The translations under genes and the position numbers were made by a program. Below, one piece after another: positions 43,255 through 51,207 of a stretch of 64,000 nt of DNA (positions within the stretch are counted from its first letter, which is position 1; every line of letters starts with the position of its first letter). The notes under the pieces were generated by a model. The model saw only the letters and a program-made list of their open reading frames with translations. It did not search any database and had not been told where the DNA came from. The DNA is from Fulvivirga ligni. GTDB lineage: Bacteria; Bacteroidota; Bacteroidia; Cytophagales; Cyclobacteriaceae. The stretch spans positions 4,197,001-4,261,000 of the forward strand of contig NZ_CP089979.1 in the NCBI RefSeq assembly GCF_021389935.1, in the 5' to 3' direction.

Positions 43255-44658
43255 ATGGAAACTGAAATAGCACTTTACCCCACCCTAACACCAATCATTC
43301 ATTCATGGGTAGAGAATTTTTTAAAGGATTCTGACCAAATTCATGACCTATTTAAAAAGTACGGCTCACCCATCAATATATTATCACCTGAGCCATTCCT
43401 TGAGAATTTTCAGGCATACAAAGAAGTACTAGAAAGTCATGGCTTGGATCACCTGGTTTGCTTTGCCAGAAAAGCAAATAAGGGCACCACCTTCGTAAAA
43501 GCCGCCAGAGACCATGGCTTTGGTGTAGACACTGCAAGCTATCGTGAGTTAGAACAATGTTTAGATTTAGGAGTCAATCCTAAAAAAATTGTTCTTACTG
43601 CCTCCATTAAAAATATTAATCTACTAGAGCTTGCGGTTTCTAATGATGTACTTATTATCGTTGATAATCAGGACGAGTTGGATCAAATAGAGCAAGTGGC
43701 TCTTGAGTTGGGGCAAACTGCCAAAATTGGAATTCGGATTGGAGGATTTGAGGTGAATGGTCATAAACTTTATACCCGCTTTGGCTTTGACATTGACAAT
43801 GTTCTCAATATCATGTTAGAACGCGTCTATCCTTCAGAACAACTAAATTTCAAAGGCTTTCATTTTCATTTAAATGGATATAGCATTGACCAACGAGCCA
43901 AAGCATTAACACAGACAATAGCACTAATAGATAAGCTAGGTAAATACAATATAAATACTACCTTCATTGACATTGGTGGAGGACTTCTTATTAACTATCT
44001 CGAAAACGAAGATGAATGGAACCTATTTAAGAATGAGCTTAAATTAGCTGTTCAAGGAGCCCGAGATCCCATCACCTTTCAAAACGATGGTTTGGGATAC
44101 CAAATGATTGATGACGAATTGTGTGGAGAACTAAAAACCTATCCATACTTCAATAAAAAGAATAAGGCAGCATTCTTAAACGATATATTATCATACCCAA
44201 CCCATAGAGGAACCATAGGCTCATTGCTGAAGGATAGAAATATAAGTCTAAGACTTGAACCCGGCCGTTCCCTACTGGATCAGTGTGGCATTACTATATC
44301 CAAAGTAGTATTTAGAAAATATGATAGCCAAAATAATTTACTCATAGGATTAGACATGAATAAAACCCAGCTCTACAGCTCCAGCGCTGACTTCTTACTA
44401 GATCCAATTGTTATAAATCAGCACAGCACTGAGTATAATGAGCCCACCTCTGGCTATTTTGTCGGTGCATACTGTTTAGAGCAAGATGTCATTCTCAAAA
44501 GGAAGATAAATCTAGAAAAAGTACCTGAAATCGGAGATATAGTTTGCTTCGTAAATACCGCGGGTTACATGATGCACTTTTATGAAACAGAAGCACACCT
44601 ATTTCAATTAGCGACCAATCTATCTTTACTTAATACTGGTGAACTAAAAGAAGATTAG
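43255..44658 (+). CDS. Fold-III PLP enzyme (Y4yA/DapDC-decarboxylase-like)
   Basis: 467 aa. Fold-type III (alanine racemase/ornithine decarboxylase-like). The PLP Lys is probably Lys73 in VCFARKANKG, followed by FHFHLNGYS, the Gly-rich phosphate site DIGGGLL and LEPGRSLLDQCG. The C-terminal GAYCLEQDVILKRK matches the Cys-x-x-x-D position of decarboxylases in this fold. The pattern recalls the Y4yA-type branch. Siderophore pathways using SbnA also use a fold-III decarboxylase (SbnH), so decarboxylation of an amino-acid intermediate is the most likely role. The start codon directly follows the previous stop (TAAATG). A strong GGAGG-like sequence after its stop precedes no gene. Confidence 0.78.
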   Translation: METEIALYPTLTPIIHSWVENFLKDSDQIHDLFKKYGSPINILSPEPFLENFQAYKEVLESHGLDHLVCFARKANKGTTFVKAARDHGFGVDTASYRELEQCLDLGVNPKKIVLTASIKNINLLELAVSNDVLIIVDNQDELDQIEQVALELGQTAKIGIRIGGFEVNGHKLYTRFGFDIDNVLNIMLERVYPSEQLNFKGFHFHLNGYSIDQRAKALTQTIALIDKLGKYNINTTFIDIGGGLLINYLENEDEWNLFKNELKLAVQGARDPITFQNDGLGYQMIDDELCGELKTYPYFNKKNKAAFLNDILSYPTHRGTIGSLLKDRNISLRLEPGRSLLDQCGITISKVVFRKYDSQNNLLIGLDMNKTQLYSSSADFLLDPIVINQHSTEYNEPTSGYFVGAYCLEQDVILKRKINLEKVPEIGDIVCFVNTAGYMMHFYETEAHLFQLATNLSLLNTGELKED

Positions 44659-44820
44659 AAGGAGGACTTACTATTACCTGAAATCTGGTATAGAGGTTAT
44701 AATAGCATTAATTTAATATTAAGCATAGTTCATATTTTTTAACTTAAATAATTGATGATGTCTTAATAGAAATTTATCTAATTTTAGTCTTATTGTAACG
44801 GTGAAGCTGGGTAATAACAA

Positions 44821-46215
44821 GTGAAGAAAAGCATCTTTAGGAAAATAATACCGAAAGATTTAACGGACTTAATAAGTTTGCTATCTGCAAGCATGGCTGC
44901 TTTGGTAGCTGGCTTATATTACATCACTGATAGGCCTGCTTCTTTTCAGATACTCCTTTTCTCTTTTATCCTCATAGTTCCATTTGCCCTTAATAGGTCA
45001 AATAGAATTAATGAAGCTAAATTAACCATAAGCGTACTCATACCACTCTGCGTAGCGGTGTTATCCATTTATAATAAAGCTCTTGGCGCTGCAAATCATG
45101 AAACATTAAATCCAGTCAATTTTTTCGATATTCGACTAGTAATTATTGTCAGCGTTTTAGTTCCAATGATTACTATTCCTCTCAGCAGAAAGGACCTACT
45201 CATACCAGCGGCACTTCCCTCCTTCCTCATCATCATTCTCTTCGATCCTTTACACAACCTCTTCGGAGCAGGCTATGAGAACACTCATCTAGCTACTTCA
45301 GAGTATTACTTTGCTGCAAATCTTTTTTCAATAGTAATTTATGCTTTTATAATCAGCGCATTTATATTTCAGAAAATGAAAAATGAGCGTAGTGAGAAGT
45401 CCCAATTTATTGAAGCTAACAATTTAAGAAGATACCTGCAGGACCTGACGCAGATTAGCCAGTCGAAATCCTTTCTTCAAGGCAACCTTGCTGATGGTTA
45501 TAAGGAAATCATACAGACCATCCAACAATCTATGCAAGTGAGCATGGTAAGCATCTGGGAATTTAATGAAACCAATGATGCTATCTCTTGTGCTAACCTT
45601 TGTAAAGAAGGTCAAATACACTCTAATCAACTAAGCCTGAACAAACAAGATTTCCCAGAATACTTTAAGGCTATTAAGTTTGATAAAATAATAATCGCTG
45701 ACAATGCCGCCACACATCATGCTACCTCCTGCTTTAGAGACAATTATTTAAAAGACAATAACATCAAGTCCATGATGGATGTAGGTTTTGTTAAAGAAGG
45801 TGAGATTTGTGGTGTAATATGCTGCGAAGTTCAGGACAAATTCAGAACCTGGAGTCTTGCAGATTCCATTTACTTGAAGGCCATGTCAGACATGCTTTCT
45901 TATCTTCAGGCCAATAAGAAACAGATCAGCAGAAATGAAGAGCTAGAAAGAAGAGTTGAAGAGCGAACATCAGAACTGCAGGAGAAGAACCAACAGTTAC
46001 AGGAATATGCTTATATTAACTCCCACATCCTGAGAGCCCCTGTATCTCGTATATGTGGACTATATAATATCCTTGAAAACGATCACAAAAACCACCTCGA
46101 CACAGAGATATTAGAGCATTTTAAAATTTCCGTTACAGAATTAGATTTTATCACCAAGACAATCACCGAGGCTATTGTAGATCTCAGCACCTTCAATCGG
46201 CATAGATTTCAATAA
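44821..46215 (+). CDS. Membrane sensor with GAF and DHp domains but no kinase ATPase domain
   Basis: 464 aa from a GTG start. About seven hydrophobic segments fill residues 12-185. A GAF-type domain spans about 205-365 (SMVSIWEFNETNDAISCANL, then GEICGVICCEVQ). A coiled coil (ELERRVEERTSELQEKNQQL) leads to a histidine-phosphotransfer helix pair with YAYINSHILRAPVSRICGL, where the conserved SH-x-LRAP His is kept. The protein then ends (HRFQ) with no N, G1 or G2 box of the ATPase domain. It could be a phosphotransfer or scaffold partner served by another kinase, or act on the adjacent response regulator. The reading frame after the stop shows no lost ATPase domain. Confidence 0.8.
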   Translation: MKKSIFRKIIPKDLTDLISLLSASMAALVAGLYYITDRPASFQILLFSFILIVPFALNRSNRINEAKLTISVLIPLCVAVLSIYNKALGAANHETLNPVNFFDIRLVIIVSVLVPMITIPLSRKDLLIPAALPSFLIIILFDPLHNLFGAGYENTHLATSEYYFAANLFSIVIYAFIISAFIFQKMKNERSEKSQFIEANNLRRYLQDLTQISQSKSFLQGNLADGYKEIIQTIQQSMQVSMVSIWEFNETNDAISCANLCKEGQIHSNQLSLNKQDFPEYFKAIKFDKIIIADNAATHHATSCFRDNYLKDNNIKSMMDVGFVKEGEICGVICCEVQDKFRTWSLADSIYLKAMSDMLSYLQANKKQISRNEELERRVEERTSELQEKNQQLQEYAYINSHILRAPVSRICGLYNILENDHKNHLDTEILEHFKISVTELDFITKTITEAIVDLSTFNRHRFQ

Positions 46216-46675
46216 CTTTGCACTCATTAAAAGTGTCAAAAATACAGTCAAAATCTGACTAAAATATTGCGTCTTTTGAACGGTTTTAAGCACATTTATT
46301 ATTACCTTTAATTATCCCTGCCAACTTGAATTAACCTTCTCAAAATTAATGTAAGAAATTTATTAAAGAATGGTTACCATAACATAGAATTTTGAATGTA
46401 TACTTGTATGATTTTTATATCATTGTGGTATAAAGAACATTATTCAACTAAACCTAGCTATTTTCAAAGGCATTAGCCATGTAATATTTTATGTTAAATG
46501 TTTTCATTAACAATTATAAAATTGTTAATTTTTAAAACTATTAACTAAAATATTGTTTTAAAAATAGACTGGTTTCATAGATTGAATTAACTTTAAAGGG
46601 TCAATTAAATTAAACCTTATTTCACGATAACGGTTTATTAGTTTCCCTACTGAATTTTTAAAACTAGTTGGCTAT
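46216..46675. other. AT-rich 460-base gene-free region before the polysaccharide locus
   Basis: There is no ORF of note and no clear promoter consensus. The stretch is visibly very AT-rich, with short inverted repeats such as ACAATTATAAAATTGT (46509-46524) and several TTTTAAAA-type runs. It is likely the regulatory region for the response regulator and polysaccharide genes. Confidence 0.5.
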
Positions 46676-47071
46676 ATGAAAAAAAAGAAAATACTCTTAA
46701 TCGACGACGACGAGGCAATGAGATGGCTGATAAAAAAAATGCTTGAAAAGCATTTTGAAGTGGATGCTTTCAGTCATGTAGCTAATGCGATGAAACACAT
46801 GGGCCTTTACGGGCGCCCAGATGTAATTATCACAGATATTCACCTGCCTATAATAGATGGAAAAGACTTTCTATCTAATCTAAAAACAAACGGACTTTAC
46901 GCGGATATTCCAATCATTGTAATTTCTTCAAGACAAGATGAAGAAACGAAGAACCAATGTCTGGAAGCAGGAGCAGCTGAATACCTGATCAAACCATTTG
47001 ATCCTGAAAAATTATTGGAGATAATTATTAACTTATCTGATTACAGTAGTAAGTCTAAAATTAATATATGA
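46676..47071 (+). CDS. Single-domain response regulator (CheY-like)
   Basis: 131 aa, receiver domain only. The acidic pocket is present (LIDDDEAM), with phosphoacceptor Asp in VIITDIHLPIIDG (about residue 55), Ser switch in IVISSRQD, and Lys in YLIKPFDPEKL. No output domain is present. It overlaps the sugar-transferase gene by four bases (ATGA), so the two are made together. A likely partner of the ATPase-less sensor encoded upstream, or of the dead receiver in the next protein. Expected to pass a signal to polysaccharide synthesis by protein contact, since it has no DNA-binding part. Confidence 0.88.
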   Translation: MKKKKILLIDDDEAMRWLIKKMLEKHFEVDAFSHVANAMKHMGLYGRPDVIITDIHLPIIDGKDFLSNLKTNGLYADIPIIVISSRQDEETKNQCLEAGAAEYLIKPFDPEKLLEIIINLSDYSSKSKINI

Positions 47072-48195
47072 AAGACGAATACTTAACTAAATTAGAAATG
47101 ACATCTGCGCAGGACCAGGCTACGGAACCAGAAGCAAACAAAGCTTATTTATTATTCATTGGTGCTTGTGACAATCTTTGCCTTGATTTGCGTTTAGAAG
47201 GTTATACAGTAAAAAACCTTGAATGTCCATTCGACGCTTACAACTGGATAAAATCAGTTGATGCTAAAGAATTACCTGATGTAATTATCGTCAATTCAGA
47301 TATTTACATAGATTCGTTACAGCCTTATCAAGATATCAAAAACGGCATTTTGAAGGATGTGCCAATGATCTTCCTTGCCGATGAATTTAATGAGGAGGAA
47401 AGAGACCTAGCTATAAAGATTGGTGCCGAAGATTATTATACAGATAGTATAAGTGCCAGAGATCTTAGCCAAAGGATAGATTTCCTGGCGAGATTGAAAG
47501 AGCTATCTCAAAATCATGGTCATGTAGTGGAAGTTGGCGTAAAACCAGACTCCTCTTTATACAATTCAAACTCGTTTAAAATATGGACGATGAAGCGCGC
47601 ATTTGATGTGCTTGTTTCAAGTACCATATTATTATTTATTAGCCCTATACTTTTACTTATAGCTATAGCAGTTAAGTTGGATTCCAAAGGTCCAATTTTC
47701 TATATATCGAAAAGAGCAGGTAAGGGATATCAGATATTCGATTTCTATAAGTTCAGAAGCATGCGTCAAGATGCGGATAAAGAAGTGCAGAGCATGCAGC
47801 ACTTGAATCAATATAATATTGAAGAGAACGCTGTTTTCTTTAAAGTGAAAGATGACCCTCGAATAACCAAGTTAGGAAACTTCCTAAGAACTACTAGTTT
47901 AGATGAATTACCTCAGTTGTTTAACGTACTAAAGGGCGACATGTCTCTTGTAGGTAACCGTCCACTGCCTTTGTATGAAGCTGAAAAACTAACTCAGGAT
48001 CAATGGGCGCTAAGATTCTTAGCTCCTGCTGGTATAACTGGTTTGTGGCAAATTACAAAAAGAGGAAAAGATGATATGTCTGTTGAAGAAAGAGTAGCTC
48101 TTGATATAGAGTATGCAGAGACTAACTCATTCTGGACAGATATGAAAATCTTATTTAGCACATTCCCAGCTGTAATTCAAAAGAACAAAGTTTAG
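47068..48195 (+). CDS. Degenerate receiver domain fused to a bacterial sugar-phosphate transferase
   Basis: 375 aa. Residues about 22-150 have receiver-like topology (AYLLFIGACDN, PDVIIVNSDIYIDSLQ, VPMIFLADEFNE, GAEDYYTDSI). All key residues are replaced: Asn where Asp is phosphorylated, Ala for the Ser/Thr switch, Asp for the Lys. Residues about 175-375 are a polyprenyl-phosphate sugar-1-phosphate transferase: MKRAFDVLVSSTILLFISPI membrane helix, the RAGKGYQIFDFYKFRSM motif, DPRITKLGNFLRTTSLDELP and GDMSLVGNRPLP. The enzyme starts a lipid-linked glycan at the inner membrane. The receiver part may let the preceding regulator, or a ligand, set initiation rate. Overlaps the regulator gene by four bases. 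Confidence 0.88.
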   Translation: MKDEYLTKLEMTSAQDQATEPEANKAYLLFIGACDNLCLDLRLEGYTVKNLECPFDAYNWIKSVDAKELPDVIIVNSDIYIDSLQPYQDIKNGILKDVPMIFLADEFNEEERDLAIKIGAEDYYTDSISARDLSQRIDFLARLKELSQNHGHVVEVGVKPDSSLYNSNSFKIWTMKRAFDVLVSSTILLFISPILLLIAIAVKLDSKGPIFYISKRAGKGYQIFDFYKFRSMRQDADKEVQSMQHLNQYNIEENAVFFKVKDDPRITKLGNFLRTTSLDELPQLFNVLKGDMSLVGNRPLPLYEAEKLTQDQWALRFLAPAGITGLWQITKRGKDDMSVEERVALDIEYAETNSFWTDMKILFSTFPAVIQKNKV

Positions 48196-48325
48196 CCTTG
48201 CGCGTTGATAACTAGATTATTATAAATAGTAGCCCAAAAGACTAGACACAGACCATAGTTATAAAGCAATAAATGAATTTAATAAGACTTGTGACGGATC
48301 CATCCTCACTCAGCTTTATTTAATA

Positions 48326-48366
48326 ATAATAAGAGGTAAAGTAGAAATTACTTTACCTCTTATTAT
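48326..48366 (+). terminator. Hairpin terminator inside the polysaccharide locus
   Basis: Perfect 16-base stem ATAATAAGAGGTAAAG (48326-48341) / CTTTACCTCTTATTAT (48351-48366), loop TAGAAATTA, then GTTGTTTT. It divides the transferase transcript from the glycosyltransferase genes. Confidence 0.85.
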
Positions 48367-48430
48367 GTTGTTTTCATTGGTATGTGTACACTTCTGAGCC
48401 TATAACATTACTATAGAAATCATTGAAGAA

Positions 48431-49342
48431 ATGTCATCACAAGAAAATAACAATATATTAGTTTCAATTATTACTGTCGACTATAACGGTCATGAAATGA
48501 CCTTTGAGTTTTTAAAGTCTATTAATCAGTATCTCTCCGATCCTGAAAAAATTGAGATTATTATTGTTGACAATGGCTCTAAAAAAGACTACTCAAAAGA
48601 ATTTAAAGAATTAAATTCCACTGTAAAGGTCATAAGAAGTGAAGAGAATCTCGGCTTCTCAGGTGGCAACAATTTAGGTATTAAAGAGGCCAAAGGTGAA
48701 TTTCTTTTCTTTGTAAATAATGACACAGAGTTCACAGAAGGTCTTGTTGATACCCTTATAGATACCCTGAGGAAACATCCTGACGTAGGAGCTGTAAGTC
48801 CGAAGATCAAATTTTATGACACTCCCGAAATTTTGCAGTATGCCGGATTTGCGCCGTTCAATTTCTACACTGGTAGAACTAGAGCCATTGGGAGTTTAGA
48901 AAAAGACAATAACCACATACCATCAGGATACACTAATAGCCTTCATGGTGCAGCAATGATGGTTAAAAGAGAAGTTATTGATAATGTGGGTTTTATGCCT
49001 GAAATGTTTTTCTTATATTACGAAGAGTGGGACTGGTGCCATCAGATTAAAACTCATGGCTACAAATTATATTATGAGGCGGGTGCTAGCATTTTTCATA
49101 AAGAAAGTATGTCTACAGGTAAGAATAGTCCACTAAAAACTTATTATATTACGAGAAATAGAATTTTATTTGTAAGAAGAAACGCCACATTTTGGCAAAA
49201 ATGGTTTTTTACTGTCTATCTTATTTCAGTAGCTATACCAAAAAATACATTAGAATTTATCCTGGACAAGAACATATCGAACCTGAAATCCTTTTATAAA
49301 GGAGTGTTTTGGAATCTGAACAATCGAAAACTAGTCAGTTAA
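48431..49342 (+). CDS. Family 2 glycosyltransferase
   Basis: 303 aa. N-terminal GT-A fold: SIITVDYNGHEMTFEFLKSI, EIIIVDNGSKKD, LGFSGGNNLGI, and the DxD-equivalent FFVNNDTEF. The acceptor side has GAAMMVKREVIDNVGFMPEMF, then LYYEEWDWCHQIKTHGYKLY with the catalytic E/D-rich W motif. A membrane-near hydrophobic helix (KWFFTVYLISVAI) lies near the C-terminus. The rhamnosyl- or mannosyl-type branch is likely. It adds a sugar to the lipid-linked repeat unit on the cytoplasmic face. It is the first of three closely spaced genes (18- and 6-base gaps). Confidence 0.92.
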   Translation: MSSQENNNILVSIITVDYNGHEMTFEFLKSINQYLSDPEKIEIIIVDNGSKKDYSKEFKELNSTVKVIRSEENLGFSGGNNLGIKEAKGEFLFFVNNDTEFTEGLVDTLIDTLRKHPDVGAVSPKIKFYDTPEILQYAGFAPFNFYTGRTRAIGSLEKDNNHIPSGYTNSLHGAAMMVKREVIDNVGFMPEMFFLYYEEWDWCHQIKTHGYKLYYEAGASIFHKESMSTGKNSPLKTYYITRNRILFVRRNATFWQKWFFTVYLISVAIPKNTLEFILDKNISNLKSFYKGVFWNLNNRKLVS

Positions 49343-49360
49343 CCAAAAATTCACTTATTA

Positions 49361-50041
49361 ATGAAAGAAAACATGGAATTAACCGCAAAACCCGAAAGTT
49401 TGGATTATGAAGAAGGTTATCATACCAAACGTCATGGCAACCACAGTAAAATCGATTATTATGAAGCCAGAGCAAAAATAGCTCTGAAGAAATTCTTTTC
49501 CACAGTTGACACCAAAGACTCCAAAATACTGGACTACGGTTGTGGACTAGGACAAAACATCTACTACCTTGAAAATGCCAAAGGTTATGACATTTCTGAG
49601 TATGGTCTTGATTTTTGTAGACAAAAGGGATTAGATGTAACTAACAACCTTGAAGACTTGAAAGATGAAAGCTTTGATGTTGTTTTTTCTTCTCACGTGC
49701 TGGAACACCACCCCTACCCTAAGCAAATGATTGAGGAAATGAAAAGTAAGCTAAAGCCCGGATCAAAGCTTATTTTGGTAATTCCATTTGAAAAGCATGG
49801 TAAAGGAACTTACAAACTAGATCTGAACCAGCATCTTTATATGTGGAATTTCCAAAACATCAACAATCTACTTATCTCATGTGGCTTTCAAATAAATAAA
49901 AACAAATATCTCAGAGGAGCTGCTTACAATAAATTATTATTCTTAAACAAAATAAGTTTTGGCTTATATAGTTCCATGACCAACATCGTTTCAAGGCTAT
50001 TTGGAATTAAAGAAATGATGGTAATTGCGACGAAGCACTAA
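49361..50041 (+). CDS. SAM-dependent methyltransferase, class I
   Basis: 226 aa. SAM motif I is ILDYGCGLGQNIYYLE (about 58-72), followed by the acidic residue in GYDISEYGLDFC. Motif post-II is FDVVFSSHVLEHHPYPKQMIEEM, and motif III is LKPGSKLILVIPFEKHG. It matches the Methyltransf_11/23 type. Lying between two glycosyltransferases, it probably methylates a sugar hydroxyl of the exopolysaccharide repeat, as seen in many such loci. The substrate is inferred. Confidence 0.88.
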   Translation: MKENMELTAKPESLDYEEGYHTKRHGNHSKIDYYEARAKIALKKFFSTVDTKDSKILDYGCGLGQNIYYLENAKGYDISEYGLDFCRQKGLDVTNNLEDLKDESFDVVFSSHVLEHHPYPKQMIEEMKSKLKPGSKLILVIPFEKHGKGTYKLDLNQHLYMWNFQNINNLLISCGFQINKNKYLRGAAYNKLLFLNKISFGLYSSMTNIVSRLFGIKEMMVIATKH

Positions 50042-50047
50042 ATTTTA

Positions 50048-51163
50048 ATGGCAAAAAAAATCAATATCTTAGAAGCTATCCGTCAAGGTCAGATAGGTGG
50101 AGGCGAGAGCCATGTCCTTGATTTGGTGGAAGAAATGAACAAATCATTATATAACCCTACAGTACTTTCCTTTACAGACGGCCCCATGGTGGACCGATTA
50201 ACGGGTCAAGGGATTAAATGTGAGGTTATTCCATCCACCAAACCCTTCGATCTTAGCGTAATTGGTAAAGTAAAAAAACTACTGATTGATAATAAAATAG
50301 ATATTGTACATGCACATGGAACAAGGGCATATTCAAATGTGATTTTTGCGGCGAGAGGTTTGAATTTGCCTATTGTTTACACTATTCATGGCTGGTCCTT
50401 CCACGATGATCAAGGTAAATTAAAAAATTTTATAAGTAAATTTTTTGAAGGTTATCTCACATCAAAATCGAAACTTAATATTTCTGTATCTGAATCTAAT
50501 CAGTTAACAGGTAAAGAAGCAATCAAAAAGTTTGATTCCGTGGTCATTAACAATGGTGTCAACTTTAATAAGTTCGATAAAGATGCAGACTACATAGATA
50601 TCCGAAAAGAATTGGATATTCCTTCCGGTGACACCCTATACGGTTTCATTGCCAGAATAACCATCCAAAAGAATCCACTGGTGCTAATTAAAGCATTCAA
50701 AAAACTCTCCGATAAACATGATGATGTTAAATTATTGATGGTTGGCAATGGAGACATGGAGGATGAAATGAAAAGTTTAATTCAAGAACTTAAGCTCGAT
50801 GGTAGGGTTCTTGTTCAAGATTTCAGATCTGATGTGCCCGATATTCTGAATGCTCTGGATGTATTTTGCCTGCCATCACTGTGGGAGGGCCTCTCTATTG
50901 GTCTATTAGAAGCTATGGCTATGGGAAAAGCTATTATATCCACACAGGTGGATGGTACTAAAGAATTAATTCAAACGGGAGAAAATGGTCTATTGGCCGA
51001 GGCTAACAGTGTAGATGACTTGTTTTTGGCTCTAGAAAAACTACATTTAGACAAACAACTTCGAGAGAAGTTGGGCGAACAAGCATACATCACTGTTAAG
51101 GAGAACTTCAATGTCGCTTCGATGGTAAGGCAAGTTGAAGGTCTATATGAAGAAATTGCCTAG
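50048..51163 (+). CDS. Family 4 glycosyltransferase (GT-B fold)
   Basis: 371 aa. N-terminal acceptor domain: GQIGGGESHVLDLVEEMN, DIVHAHGTRAYSN. C-terminal donor domain: GFIARITIQKNPLVLIKAFK, LMVGNGDMEDEM, DVFCLPSLWEGLSIGLLEAM with the E-x7-E nucleotide-sugar motif, and GTKELIQTGENGLLAEANS. A retaining transferase of the WcaL/RfbB-like set. It probably completes the polysaccharide repeat unit. Starts six bases after the methyltransferase. Confidence 0.92.
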   Translation: MAKKINILEAIRQGQIGGGESHVLDLVEEMNKSLYNPTVLSFTDGPMVDRLTGQGIKCEVIPSTKPFDLSVIGKVKKLLIDNKIDIVHAHGTRAYSNVIFAARGLNLPIVYTIHGWSFHDDQGKLKNFISKFFEGYLTSKSKLNISVSESNQLTGKEAIKKFDSVVINNGVNFNKFDKDADYIDIRKELDIPSGDTLYGFIARITIQKNPLVLIKAFKKLSDKHDDVKLLMVGNGDMEDEMKSLIQELKLDGRVLVQDFRSDVPDILNALDVFCLPSLWEGLSIGLLEAMAMGKAIISTQVDGTKELIQTGENGLLAEANSVDDLFLALEKLHLDKQLREKLGEQAYITVKENFNVASMVRQVEGLYEEIA

Positions 51164-51207
51164 TTAAAGTAGGTAATAATTAATTTAGTACCTGAAAATG
51201 AAAGCTT

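Noticed and set aside
44659-44680. GAAGGAGG after the fold-III PLP gene as a ribosome site for a hidden gene
   Set aside because: No start codon and open frame follow within a usable distance.
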